A stretch of 64,000 bases of DNA from Kibdelosporangium philippinense. GTDB taxonomy: Bacteria > Actinomycetota > Actinomycetes > Mycobacteriales > Pseudonocardiaceae. The stretch spans positions 1,488,001 through 1,552,000 of the forward strand of contig NZ_JAJVCN010000002.1 of the NCBI RefSeq assembly GCF_021390435.2. Direction: 5' to 3'. Position 1 is the first letter of the stretch, and every line of letters begins with the position of its first letter. The position numbers were made by a program, and so were the translations under genes. Positions 33,703-42,205 of this stretch are shown one piece after another. Under the pieces are notes generated by a model. It did not search any database and had not been told where the DNA came from. It saw only the letters and a program-made list of their open reading frames with translations.

Positions 33703-33752
33703 CCCTCGTGAGTGGTTATCCGTGTTAGAACACGGATAACCACTCACGAGGG
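33703..33752. repeat. Dispersed palindrome, copy 2 (bidirectional terminator)
   Basis: Two perfect 24-base arms, beginning CCCTCGTGAGTGGTTATCCG, meet at a 2-base centre (AG). It fills the 53-base gap between the convergent TetR and quinone oxidoreductase genes exactly, which strongly suggests a two-way terminator. Confidence 0.92.
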
Positions 33753-33753
33753 T

Positions 33754-34677
33754 CTACCTGGGGATGAGCAGGGCTTTGCCGAGGACTTCGCGCGCTTCGA
33801 CCGCGCGATGGGCTTCGGCTGCTTGATCCAGCGGCCAGGTCCGGCCGATGACGGCACGGATCTTGCCCGCTGCGGCCAAATCGAGAATGCGGCCGCGGTT
33901 GTCGGTACGGAACGTGCCGAGTTGGTCGATCCCACGGACGCTGATCCCGCCAGAGGCGGTCACGCCATCCGCTGACCCGCTTGCGTTGCCGTAGTTCGAA
34001 TACCGGCCGCCATCGCGCACGGCGCCAATAGCCGCCTGGCCAAGAGAACCGCCGACCCCGTCGAACACTATGTCCACTGTGCCCACTTGGCTGAGCCAGT
34101 CCGGTGCGCTGTAGTCGACCACGACATCGGCGCCAAGCTCCCGGACCAAAGCGAGCTTCGAGGCACCCCGCGCAGCCCCGATCACCCGCGCGCCGGAAGC
34201 CGCAAGCAGTTGAACAAGAACAGTGCCAAGACCGCCAGCCGCTGGTTGCACGAGAACGGTCTCGCCCGCCTGCACCGGAGTTTCCTCCAACAGGGAAAGC
34301 GCCGTGCTGCCGTCGTGCAACAGGGCCATCGCGTCACGTAGGTCCAACTCGTCTGGGACCGGCACGACTTTGTCCACAGGCGCAACGACATGGGTCGCGT
34401 AGCCGCCGTTGGGGAGGCTGGCGAGTACGCGTCGTCCTATCCAGCTTGGATCGTCGGCTGCCGAGACGACTCCGGCGGCCTCCATGCCTGGGATGTACGG
34501 CAGGGTCGTGGGGAAGAAGTCTGTCCACCGGCCGCGGCGCAAATATGTGTCCAGTGACTGGATCCCGGACACCGCCACGTCGATCAGCACGTGGCCGGCA
34601 TCCGGGACCGGGTCCTCGGCCGCGATGGTCTTCAGGACCTCGGGACCGCCGTATTCAGCTAGTTCGATGGCTCGCAT
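33754..34677 (-). CDS. NADPH:quinone oxidoreductase-like medium-chain dehydrogenase
   Basis: This protein of about 307 aa has the MDR fold without the structural-zinc loop. The GroES-like domain includes YIPGMEAAGVVSAADDPSWIG, and the nucleotide site reads VLVQPAAGGLGTVLVQLLAA. The start MRAIELAEYGGPEVL is the family's usual N-terminus; an ATG seven codons upstream is less likely. The gene is monocistronic between the palindrome and the formate dehydrogenase operon. Confidence 0.9.
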   Translation of the reverse strand: MRAIELAEYGGPEVLKTIAAEDPVPDAGHVLIDVAVSGIQSLDTYLRRGRWTDFFPTTLPYIPGMEAAGVVSAADDPSWIGRRVLASLPNGGYATHVVAPVDKVVPVPDELDLRDAMALLHDGSTALSLLEETPVQAGETVLVQPAAGGLGTVLVQLLAASGARVIGAARGASKLALVRELGADVVVDYSAPDWLSQVGTVDIVFDGVGGSLGQAAIGAVRDGGRYSNYGNASGSADGVTASGGISVRGIDQLGTFRTDNRGRILDLAAAGKIRAVIGRTWPLDQAAEAHRAVEAREVLGKALLIPR

Positions 34678-34710
34678 ACCACCATCGAAGAACCTCAACC
34701 GAGGTTCAGG

Positions 34711-34926
34711 TCAACCCTTCAACTGCTTGACCGCCTGGATCACCAACGGGTCGAGCGAGGCCGTGTTGCTGTCCGCCTGGCTGAACAGGTCGGCCTTCAT
34801 CCGCGGGTCCCAGAACTTCCTGATGTGCGTGGCGATCGCGGTGGCCGCCTGGTCGGCTGGCTGGTGGTGGAACTGCACCGCGATCTCGTTCGCCATGCGG
34901 ACCTGCGGATTGATCGTGTGTGCCAT
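34711..34926 (-). CDS. fdsD: Formate dehydrogenase delta subunit (FdsD-like)
   Basis: This 71-residue protein (MAHTINPQVRMANEIAVQFH) has the short FdsD pattern: an RMANEIA segment, then a THIRKFWDPRMKADL stretch. It begins three bases after the alpha-subunit gene. FdsD is needed for assembly of soluble NAD-dependent formate dehydrogenases, though its exact role is not clear. Confidence 0.88.
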   Translation of the reverse strand: MAHTINPQVRMANEIAVQFHHQPADQAATAIATHIRKFWDPRMKADLFSQADSNTASLDPLVIQAVKQLKG

Positions 34927-34929
34927 GTA

Positions 34930-37740
34930 TCAGTCCACTGCAATCGGGATGTCCTGGCGCGCAACGCCTTCCGCCGGAATGGCCGGATGACGCAGGCCCA
35001 CCTGGACGGCGGTCACCTTGTACTCGGGGCAGTTCGTGGCCCAGTCCGAATTCTCGGTCGTGACCACGTTGGCGCCGGTGACGGGGTGGTGGAACGTCGT
35101 GTACACCACACCGACCGGCATCCGGTCCGAGATGGTCGCCTTGAGCGTCGTCTCGCCGACCCTGGACGCCAACGACACCATGTCGCCGTTGTTGATCCCG
35201 CGCACCTCCGCGTCGTGCGGGTGGATCTCCAGGATGTCCTCCGGGTGCCATGCCACGTTCGCGGTACGGCGGGTCTGCGCGCCGACGTTGTACTGCGACA
35301 GGATCCGGCCGGTGGTCAGGATCAGCGGGAACTTGCGCGTGCTGCGCTCGTCGGTCGGCACGAACGTGGTCGGGACGAAGTGTCCCTTGCCGCGCACGAA
35401 GCCGTCGACGTGCATGATCGGCGTGCCCTCAGGCGCCTTGTCGTTGCACGGCCACTGCACGCTGCCGACCTTGTCGAGCATCTCGAACGAGACACCGGAG
35501 AACGTCGGCGTCAGTGCCGCGATCTCGTCCATGATCTCGCTGGTCTGGTTGTAGGTCATCGGGTAGCCCATCGCCGCGGCGATCTCGCACACGATTTCCC
35601 ACTCGTGCTTGCCGGTCTTCGGCGCCATCACCGGCCGGACGCGGTTGATCCGGCGCTCGGCGTTGGTGAACGTGCCGTCCTTCTCCAGGAACGAGGTGCC
35701 CGGCAGGAACACGTGCGCCAGCTTGGCTGTCTCGTTGATGAACAGGTCCTGCACCACGAGCAGGTCGAGCGATTCAAGCGCGGCGAACACGTGCTTGGTG
35801 TTCGGGTCGGACTGCGCGATGTCCTCGCCCTGCACGAACAGCGCCCGGAACGTGCCGTCGATCGCCGCGTCGAACATGTTCGGGATGCGCAGACCCGGCT
35901 CTGGCAGGATCGTGCGGCCCCACACCGCCTGGAACAGCTCGCGGACCGCGTCGTCGGACACATGCCGGTAGCCGGGCAGCTCGTGCGGGAACGAGCCCAT
36001 GTCGCACGAACCCTGCACGTTGTTCTGGCCGCGCAACGGGTTCACGCCGACGCCGTCACGACCGACGTTGCCGGTCGCCATGGCGAGGTTGGCCATACCC
36101 ATGACCATCGTCGAACCCTGGCTGTGCTCGGTCACGCCCAGGCCGTAGTAGATCGCCGCGTTGCCACCGGTCGCGTACAACCGCGCGGCGCCGCGAACAT
36201 CTGCGGCGGGAACGCCGGTGATCGCCTCGACGGCCTCCGGGCTGTTCTCCTCGCGGGAGACGAACTCGGCCCACTCTTCGTAGCCCTCGCAACGCTCGGC
36301 CACGAAGTCGGCTGCCACCAAACCTTCGGTGACCACGACGTGCGCCATCGCGTTGACCATGGCCACGTTCGTGCCCGGCTGCAGCGGCAAGTGGTACTGC
36401 GCCTCGATGTGCGCCGAGCGCACCAGGTCGATCCGGCGCGGGTCGACCACGATCACCTTGGCGCCCTCGCGGATCCGCTTCTTCATCCGTGAAGCGAAAA
36501 CCGGGTGGGCGTCGGTCGGGTTCGCGCCGATCACCATGATCACGTCGGCCTTCGCGACCGACTTGAAGTCCTGCGTGCCGGCCGAGGTACCGAACGTCTG
36601 GTTCAGGCCGTATCCGGTCGGCGAGTGGCAGACGCGGGCGCACGTGTCGACGTTGTTGTTGCCGAACGCGGCGCGCACCATCTTCTGCACCACGTAGACC
36701 TCTTCGTTGGTGGTGCGCGAAGAGGTGATGCCGCCGATCGAGCCAGAGCCGTACTTCGCCTGAACCTCAAGGAGTTTCTTGGCGGTGTACGAGATCGCGG
36801 TCTCCCAGTCGACGACCTGCCACTCGTCGTTGATGGACTCCCGGATCATCGGGTTGAGCTGGCGCTCTTTGTGCGTGGCGTAGCCGAAAGCGAAGCGGCC
36901 CTTGACGCACGAGTGGCCTTCGTTCGCGTCGCCGCCCTTGTACGGCACCATCCGTACGACCTGGTCGCCGCGCATCTCGGCCTTGAACGAGCAGCCGACA
37001 CCGCAGTACGCGCACGTGGTGATCACGCTGCGCGTCGGCATTCCCAGCTCCACCACGGACTTCTCCTGCAGCGTCGCCGTCGGGCACGCCTGCACGCACG
37101 CGCCACACGACACGCACTCGGAGTTCATGAAGTCCACGCCACCCGCGGAGACCTTCGACTCGAAGCCGCGGCCTTCGATGGTCAGCGCGAACGTGCCCTG
37201 GATTTCGCCGCAGGCGCGTACGCATCGCGAACACGCGATGCACTTGGACGCCTCGAAGTTGAAGTACGGGTTGCTGTCGTCGGTCAGCAGGTCGAGGTGG
37301 TTCTCGCCCTCGTAGCCGTACCGGACCTGCCGCAGCCCGACAACGCCGGACATGTCCTGCAGTTCGCAGTCGCCGTTGGCGGAGCAGGTCAGGCAGTCCA
37401 GCGGGTGGTCGGAGATGTACAGCTCCATAACGCCCTGGCGGAGTTTCTCCACCTTGGGCGTCTGGGTACGGACCTTCATGCCCTCGGCGACCGGCGTGGT
37501 GCACGAGGCAGGCGTGCCACGGCGACCGTCGATCTCGACGAGGCACAGGCGGCACGAACCGAACGCGTCGAGGCTGTCGGTCGCGCAGAGTTTCGGGATG
37601 TCGATGCCAGTCTCGGCAGCGGCCCGCATGATTGAGGTGCCTGGTGGCACAGTGATCGGCATGCCGTCGATCTCGACCGTGACAGTCGCCTCGCCCGGCA
37701 TGGCTGGTGTGCCAAGGTCCGGTTCCTTCATCAGCGTCAT
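34930..37740 (-). CDS. fdsA: NAD-dependent formate dehydrogenase alpha subunit (molybdenum)
   Basis: This 936-residue catalytic subunit oxidises formate to CO2 at a bis-MGD molybdenum or tungsten centre. The N-terminal ~240 residues bind Fe-S clusters: a [2Fe-2S] domain (GSCRLCLVEIDG), the HPLDCLTC segment, CIACSRCVRACGE and CVSCGACVQACP. The MopB part starts CAYCGVGCSF and carries VCHSPTGYGL, where Cys takes the place of selenocysteine next to the catalytic His. It sits third in a G-B-A-D operon, overlapping the beta gene by four bases. Confidence 0.96.
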   Translation of the reverse strand: MTLMKEPDLGTPAMPGEATVTVEIDGMPITVPPGTSIMRAAAETGIDIPKLCATDSLDAFGSCRLCLVEIDGRRGTPASCTTPVAEGMKVRTQTPKVEKLRQGVMELYISDHPLDCLTCSANGDCELQDMSGVVGLRQVRYGYEGENHLDLLTDDSNPYFNFEASKCIACSRCVRACGEIQGTFALTIEGRGFESKVSAGGVDFMNSECVSCGACVQACPTATLQEKSVVELGMPTRSVITTCAYCGVGCSFKAEMRGDQVVRMVPYKGGDANEGHSCVKGRFAFGYATHKERQLNPMIRESINDEWQVVDWETAISYTAKKLLEVQAKYGSGSIGGITSSRTTNEEVYVVQKMVRAAFGNNNVDTCARVCHSPTGYGLNQTFGTSAGTQDFKSVAKADVIMVIGANPTDAHPVFASRMKKRIREGAKVIVVDPRRIDLVRSAHIEAQYHLPLQPGTNVAMVNAMAHVVVTEGLVAADFVAERCEGYEEWAEFVSREENSPEAVEAITGVPAADVRGAARLYATGGNAAIYYGLGVTEHSQGSTMVMGMANLAMATGNVGRDGVGVNPLRGQNNVQGSCDMGSFPHELPGYRHVSDDAVRELFQAVWGRTILPEPGLRIPNMFDAAIDGTFRALFVQGEDIAQSDPNTKHVFAALESLDLLVVQDLFINETAKLAHVFLPGTSFLEKDGTFTNAERRINRVRPVMAPKTGKHEWEIVCEIAAAMGYPMTYNQTSEIMDEIAALTPTFSGVSFEMLDKVGSVQWPCNDKAPEGTPIMHVDGFVRGKGHFVPTTFVPTDERSTRKFPLILTTGRILSQYNVGAQTRRTANVAWHPEDILEIHPHDAEVRGINNGDMVSLASRVGETTLKATISDRMPVGVVYTTFHHPVTGANVVTTENSDWATNCPEYKVTAVQVGLRHPAIPAEGVARQDIPIAVD

Positions 37741-39284
37741 GACGTCGTCTCCTGGTGGGCCTGGGTTTCAGCCCTCGTGAAGTCGTCCGGGAAGTGCCGC
37801 AGCGCGCTGAGCACTGGGTTCGGCGTCAAGCCACCCATCGCGCACAGCGAACCGTCTGTCATCAGCTCGCACAGATCGTTCAGCACAGCCAGGTTGGTAT
37901 CAGTGTCCTGACCTGCGACTATCTTGTCGATGGTCTCGACGCCACGCACCGAGCCCACCCGGCACGGGGTGCACTTTCCACAGGACTCCTCGGCGCAGAA
38001 CTCCATTGCGAAGCGCGCCATGGCAGCCATGTCCACGGTGTCGTCGAATACCACGATACCCCCGTGCCCGAGCATCGCGTTGACAGCGGCGAATGCCTCG
38101 TAGTCGAGCGGGAGGTCGAGCTGGTCGGCAGGCAGGTAGGCGCCGAGTGGGCCGCCGACCTGCACCGCGCGTACTGGACGCCCGGACCGGGTGCCACCAC
38201 CGTATTCATTGATCAGCTCGGCGAGGGACATACCGAACGCGGTCTCGTAGACACCGCCGCGCGCGATGTTCCCGGCGAGCTGGAAAACCTGTGTACCAAG
38301 GGATCGGCCCATGCCGAGCGCCGCGTACGCCTCGGCGCCGTCGGCGAGGATCGAGGGCACGGAAGCCAGCGTGAGCACGTTGTTGACGACCGTCGGCTTG
38401 CCGAAAAGACCGGTGATGGCTGGGATCGGCGGCTTCGCGCGGACCATCCCCCGTTTGCCCTCAAGGCTTTCCAGCATCGAGGTCTCTTCACCGCAGATGT
38501 ACGCGCCCGCGCCGACCCGGACGAACAGGTCGAACTTCAGTCCGGAGCCCATGATGTTCTCGCCGAGCCAGCCACGGGCGTAGCCGATCTCGATGGCCTG
38601 GCGCAACGCTTTCACGGCGTCCGGGTATTCGGAGCGCAGGTAGACGTAGCCCTCTGTCGCGTCTGTCGCGTATGCCGCGATCGTCATGCCTTCGATGAGG
38701 CAGAACGGGTCGCCTTCGATCAGGATCCGGTCGGCGAACGTGCCGCTGTCGCCCTCATCGGCGTTGCAGCACACGAATTTGAGCTCGCCCGGAGTGTTGA
38801 GAACGGTGTTCCACTTGATGCCAGCGGGGAATCCGGCGCCACCACGCCCGCGCAAGCCGGAGTCGGTAACGGCCTTGACGACCTCCGCCTTCTCCATCTG
38901 CAGCGCGTTGCGCAGCCCGGCCATGCCGCCGTTGGCGAGATAGTCGTCAGCGGAAAGGGGATCCGTGACGCCGACGCGCGCGTAGCACAGCCGGGTCTGG
39001 TCCTTCATCCACTTGAGCTCTTCGACGAGCCCGAGCTTGAGCTCGTGATCAGGGTTGTCGAGGATCTCGGGGACCTGGTGTGGCTCGACCGGGCCGTAGC
39101 CGACGCGGCCTTCCGGCGTCTCGATCTCCAGCAGCGGCTCGAGCCAGAGCATCCCCCGCGTGCCATTCCGGACAAGCCGGACATCGAGCCCGCGCGCCTC
39201 GGCTTCCCGCCGGACAGCCTCGGCGACCGCGTCCGCGCCAACGGAGACGGCGGCGGAGTCCCGCGGGACGTAGATGGTGGTCAT
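37737..39284 (-). CDS. fdsB: Formate dehydrogenase beta subunit (NuoF-like diaphorase)
   Basis: This 515-residue NADH/FMN-binding subunit passes electrons from the alpha subunit to NAD+. It has the FMN/NADH site GLRGRGGAGFPAGIKW, the ICGEETSMLESLEG segment and the [4Fe-4S] motif ESCGKCTPCRVG. An N-terminal ~110-residue extension resembles a thioredoxin-like domain without obvious cysteines. Both ends overlap neighbours by four bases. Confidence 0.95.
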   Translation of the reverse strand: MTTIYVPRDSAAVSVGADAVAEAVRREAEARGLDVRLVRNGTRGMLWLEPLLEIETPEGRVGYGPVEPHQVPEILDNPDHELKLGLVEELKWMKDQTRLCYARVGVTDPLSADDYLANGGMAGLRNALQMEKAEVVKAVTDSGLRGRGGAGFPAGIKWNTVLNTPGELKFVCCNADEGDSGTFADRILIEGDPFCLIEGMTIAAYATDATEGYVYLRSEYPDAVKALRQAIEIGYARGWLGENIMGSGLKFDLFVRVGAGAYICGEETSMLESLEGKRGMVRAKPPIPAITGLFGKPTVVNNVLTLASVPSILADGAEAYAALGMGRSLGTQVFQLAGNIARGGVYETAFGMSLAELINEYGGGTRSGRPVRAVQVGGPLGAYLPADQLDLPLDYEAFAAVNAMLGHGGIVVFDDTVDMAAMARFAMEFCAEESCGKCTPCRVGSVRGVETIDKIVAGQDTDTNLAVLNDLCELMTDGSLCAMGGLTPNPVLSALRHFPDDFTRAETQAHQETTS

Positions 39285-39754
39285 GCGTTCCCCTCGGCAT
39301 TGAGGATGAGCCTGTCCAACCGGTGCTCATCGAGCTTCCCGTACATCCGGCCATTGATCTGGGCGGCCGGGCCCAGCGCGCAGTTGCCGAGGCAGAAAAC
39401 CTGCTCGATGGTGACCGAGCCGTCGGGAGTGGTCTGGCCGAGCTTGACGCCGAAGACCTGCTGGGCGTGCTCGGCGAGCTGCTCGGCGCCGACGGACTGA
39501 CAAGCCTCGGCGCGGCAGATCTTGACCACGGTACGGCCGGCCGGTTCGGGCCGGAAGTCGTGGTAGAACGTGACGACGCCGTGCACGTCAGCTCGGGAAA
39601 GGTTGAGCTCACGGGCGAGAATGGGCACCATGTCCTGACTGACGTAGCCGAATTCGGCCTGTAGTCCGTGCAGGATGGGAAGCAGGGCGCCCCGGTCGCC
39701 GCGATGCGCGTCCACTACCGCCCGCACTCGCTGCTCCAGCGCATCGGGGGTCAT
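39281..39754 (-). CDS. fdsG: Formate dehydrogenase gamma subunit (NuoE-like)
   Basis: This 157-residue [2Fe-2S] thioredoxin-like subunit has the cluster motif CRAEACQSVGA followed by CLGNCALGP. It is the first gene of the operon, which is transcribed leftwards from the gap shared with the methyltransferase gene. No fdsC/fdhD-type sulfurtransferase is adjacent, so that maturation factor must lie elsewhere. Confidence 0.94.
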   Translation of the reverse strand: MTPDALEQRVRAVVDAHRGDRGALLPILHGLQAEFGYVSQDMVPILARELNLSRADVHGVVTFYHDFRPEPAGRTVVKICRAEACQSVGAEQLAEHAQQVFGVKLGQTTPDGSVTIEQVFCLGNCALGPAAQINGRMYGKLDEHRLDRLILNAEGNA

Positions 39755-39777
39755 TTCTCATCTCCCAAGGACACTTC

Positions 39778-39792
39778 TGCATACGGTATACA
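39778..39792. promoter_or_regulatory. Near-palindrome in the formate dehydrogenase promoter region
   Basis: TGCATACGGTATACA is a near-perfect palindrome of the GTATAC type bound by GntR/FadR-like regulators. It lies 24 bases upstream of the fdsG start. No GntR gene is next to it, so this is only a candidate operator. Confidence 0.35.
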
Positions 39793-39874
39793 CCAACCGT
39801 ACCCATTGCGATCGTTCAGCGAAAGGCCCCGTTGCCGTTGGCGCCCGACTGAAATTCACGGCAAGGTGAAATCT

Positions 39875-40579
39875 GTGACGGATTTCCAGCCAGAAGACTT
39901 CGACTTCGAGGCCGCTTACCTCCACGGTGATATGGACGCGCTGCCATGGGTTATCGGCCGACCACAACCGTTGGTCGTCGCTCTGGCCGCGCAGATGACC
40001 GGCTCGGTGCTCGACGTCGGCTGCGGCACCGGCGACAACGCGATCTACCTGGCTCAGCAGGGCCTGTCCGTGACGGGGATTGACGCTTCGGCATCGGCGA
40101 TCTCCATGGCGGCGTCTCGTGCTCACGACGCCGGGGTCTCGGTTCGGTTCGAGGTTGGGGACGCGACTGAACTGGCTGGGTACGAGGGTGCGTTCGACAC
40201 CATCGTGGACAGCGCGCTCTATCACTGCCTGATGCCGGGGCAGAAGGTCGCGTATGTTTCCGCGCTCCATCGGGCAGCCCGGCCTGGGGCACGGCTGCAT
40301 CTGATCTGCTTTGCCGACACCCTGCCGCCCGCGTTCCCGGAGTCGTTCCGGGTGTACGAGCACGACCTGCGGGCGATCGTCGGTGCGAAGTGGACGATCT
40401 CCCGGCTTGAGCGGGCGTTCTACACGACCTCGCAGCACCGCGACCGCCTCGCGCAAGCCGTGCGCGAGATGACCGAACGCGATGACGTGACCGTCGCGGA
40501 TCTCGGCGAGCTGCCCGCCGACGAGAACGGGAACCTGCTGCTGCCCGTGTGGCAACTCGCGGCGACACGAAACCCCTGA
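39875..40579 (+). CDS. Class I SAM-dependent methyltransferase
   Basis: This protein of about 234 aa has motif I SVLDVGCGTGDNAIYLAQQ and motif II region GAFDTIVDSALYHCL. It resembles thiopurine/tellurite-type or small-molecule methyltransferases. The GTG start (VTDFQPEDFDFE) with AAGGTG upstream was chosen; the open frame upstream reads as non-protein and crosses the fds promoter. The target is unknown. Confidence 0.88.
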   Translation: MTDFQPEDFDFEAAYLHGDMDALPWVIGRPQPLVVALAAQMTGSVLDVGCGTGDNAIYLAQQGLSVTGIDASASAISMAASRAHDAGVSVRFEVGDATELAGYEGAFDTIVDSALYHCLMPGQKVAYVSALHRAARPGARLHLICFADTLPPAFPESFRVYEHDLRAIVGAKWTISRLERAFYTTSQHRDRLAQAVREMTERDDVTVADLGELPADENGNLLLPVWQLAATRNP

Positions 40580-40583
40580 TAGA

Positions 40584-40633
40584 CCCTCGTGAGTGGTTAG
40601 TCGTGTTCTAACCCTGCTAACCACTCACGAGGG
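40584..40633. repeat. Dispersed palindrome, copy 3
   Basis: CCCTCGTGAGTGGTTAG pairs with CTAACCACTCACGAGGG (17 bp), with GTTCTAAC inside the loop. It starts four bases after the methyltransferase stop and ends ten bases before the antiporter ATG. Its 3' arm (GAGGGAGGA) therefore overlaps the antiporter ribosome site. Confidence 0.9.
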
Positions 40634-40643
40634 AGGACCTGGG

Positions 40644-42197
40644 ATGCAGCTTTTGCTGGTTGTGGTTGGTGCGATCGCGGTGACGGCCATCGCGCATCGG
40701 CGAGGAATGCAGCCATCCCTGGTCGTGGTGGTTCTCGCGGCCGCGGTCTCCTTCATCCCTGGCTTGCCGAGGTTCGAGCTGGAGCCGGAACTCATTCTGA
40801 GCGTGGTCCTGCCACCGCTGCTCTACTCCGCCGCCTTGAACTTCTCGTTCCCCACCTTCACCCGCAACCTCAGGCCGATTCTGGCCCTGGGGGTCGGCAT
40901 GGTCGTGGTGTCCACGATGGTCACCGGGGTGATCGGCTGGTGGATTGTGCCCGGCCTAGCGCTTGTTCCAGCGCTCATCCTCGGCGCGGTCGTGGCCCCG
41001 CCAGACGCGGTAGCCGGTCTGGCGGTTGGCCGAGAACTAGGCCTGCCGAAACGCCTTATGGCCATCCTGACTGGGGAAAGCCTGGTCAACGACGCCGCGG
41101 CCTTGACGATCTTCACCCTCACGGTCGCCGCGGTCACCGGAGACCACACGCTCTTCGACAACGCGGTCCTCCTGTTCACCTACAGCGCGGTGGTCGGCAG
41201 CATCGTCGGCTTCGTGCTCGGCTGGATCGTGCATTGGATCCGGATGCGCATCCAGGACAGCGGGCTTGAGACGACCCTTGGCCTCGTGGTCCCGTTCGCG
41301 GCCTATCTCCTGGCCGAAGAGGTGCACGCATCCGGCGTCCTCGCGGTGGTCATGGCCGGATTTGTGCTGGGGCACAAGAACACCGAGGCTGGGTTCGCGA
41401 CCAGGCTGCAGGCGCGCCAGGTGTGGAGCACGCTCGACGTCCTGCTCGAAGCCTTCGTCTTCGCCTACATGGGTTTGCAGTGCCGGTTCGTCTTCGCCGA
41501 CCTTCATCCCGAGAACTGGGAGAAGTTCGCGCTGGCGGCCGTGGGGATCCTGCTGACCGTGCTCGTCGTGCGGCCGCTGTGGATGGCAGTCGTCTACGGC
41601 AGGCAGTGGCTGACGAGAAAGCTGCGGAGACGGGAACAGTTGCCGTGGAAGTACTTCGCGGTCATCTCGTGGATGGGGATGCGCGGCGTGGTCACCCTCG
41701 CAGCCGCGGCCGGTGTGCCGGAATCGGTCCCGGAACGCGACACCATCCAAGCCTTGGCCTTCGTCGTCGCTGTGGGCACGTTGCTCATCCAAGGACCGAC
41801 GTTGCCGTTGCTCATCCGCAAGCTCGACATCAGCGCGCCGCAGGAAGAAGCCGAGGAAGAGGCCGCGAACCAGAAGGCGCGCGAGGTGTCGATGAACGCG
41901 GTCAAGCAGGCGATGATCGACGTCTACAACCAGCCGCACCCCGGGATCAGCCCGGAAATGCTCGAAAAACTCAAAGCCCGCTACATCGCGGCTGGCCAAG
42001 CGCGCCGGGCGATGGACGACGACATGGACAGCCGAGTCCAAAGCCTGCGCGAACTCACCGTGTCGGTACGGCGGTCGATGCTCGCGGCGCAACGGCGAGC
42101 GCTTGCCAAGGCCCGTGATGACGGGGAGCTTGACGACGAGACCGTGCGCCGCGAGCTTGACCGCCTCGACTACGAGGAAGCCGCCGCTTTTAGTTAA
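40644..42197 (+). CDS. Na+/H+ antiporter, CPA1 family
   Basis: This 517-residue protein has about twelve membrane helices. CPA1 features include VVLPPLLYSAALNFSF, GAVVAPPDAVAGLAVGRELG and GESLVNDAAAL with the conserved ND pair. A cytosolic helical tail of ~120 residues is rich in Glu and Arg. Expected role: sodium/proton exchange for pH and salt homeostasis. GGAGGACC precedes the ATG. It converges with the secreted hydrolase gene. Confidence 0.93.
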   Translation: MQLLLVVVGAIAVTAIAHRRGMQPSLVVVVLAAAVSFIPGLPRFELEPELILSVVLPPLLYSAALNFSFPTFTRNLRPILALGVGMVVVSTMVTGVIGWWIVPGLALVPALILGAVVAPPDAVAGLAVGRELGLPKRLMAILTGESLVNDAAALTIFTLTVAAVTGDHTLFDNAVLLFTYSAVVGSIVGFVLGWIVHWIRMRIQDSGLETTLGLVVPFAAYLLAEEVHASGVLAVVMAGFVLGHKNTEAGFATRLQARQVWSTLDVLLEAFVFAYMGLQCRFVFADLHPENWEKFALAAVGILLTVLVVRPLWMAVVYGRQWLTRKLRRREQLPWKYFAVISWMGMRGVVTLAAAAGVPESVPERDTIQALAFVVAVGTLLIQGPTLPLLIRKLDISAPQEEAEEEAANQKAREVSMNAVKQAMIDVYNQPHPGISPEMLEKLKARYIAAGQARRAMDDDMDSRVQSLRELTVSVRRSMLAAQRRALAKARDDGELDDETVRRELDRLDYEEAAAFS

Positions 42198-42205
42198 TAC
42201 AGCCT

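Noticed and set aside
34825..36492. Long open frame opposite the formate dehydrogenase alpha gene
   Set aside because: Arg/His/Val-rich shadow of the real gene on the other strand, caused by high GC.
37755..39500. 581-codon open frame opposite the formate dehydrogenase beta gene
   Set aside because: Shadow frame with no recognisable domain; the opposite strand encodes a clear NuoF-like protein.
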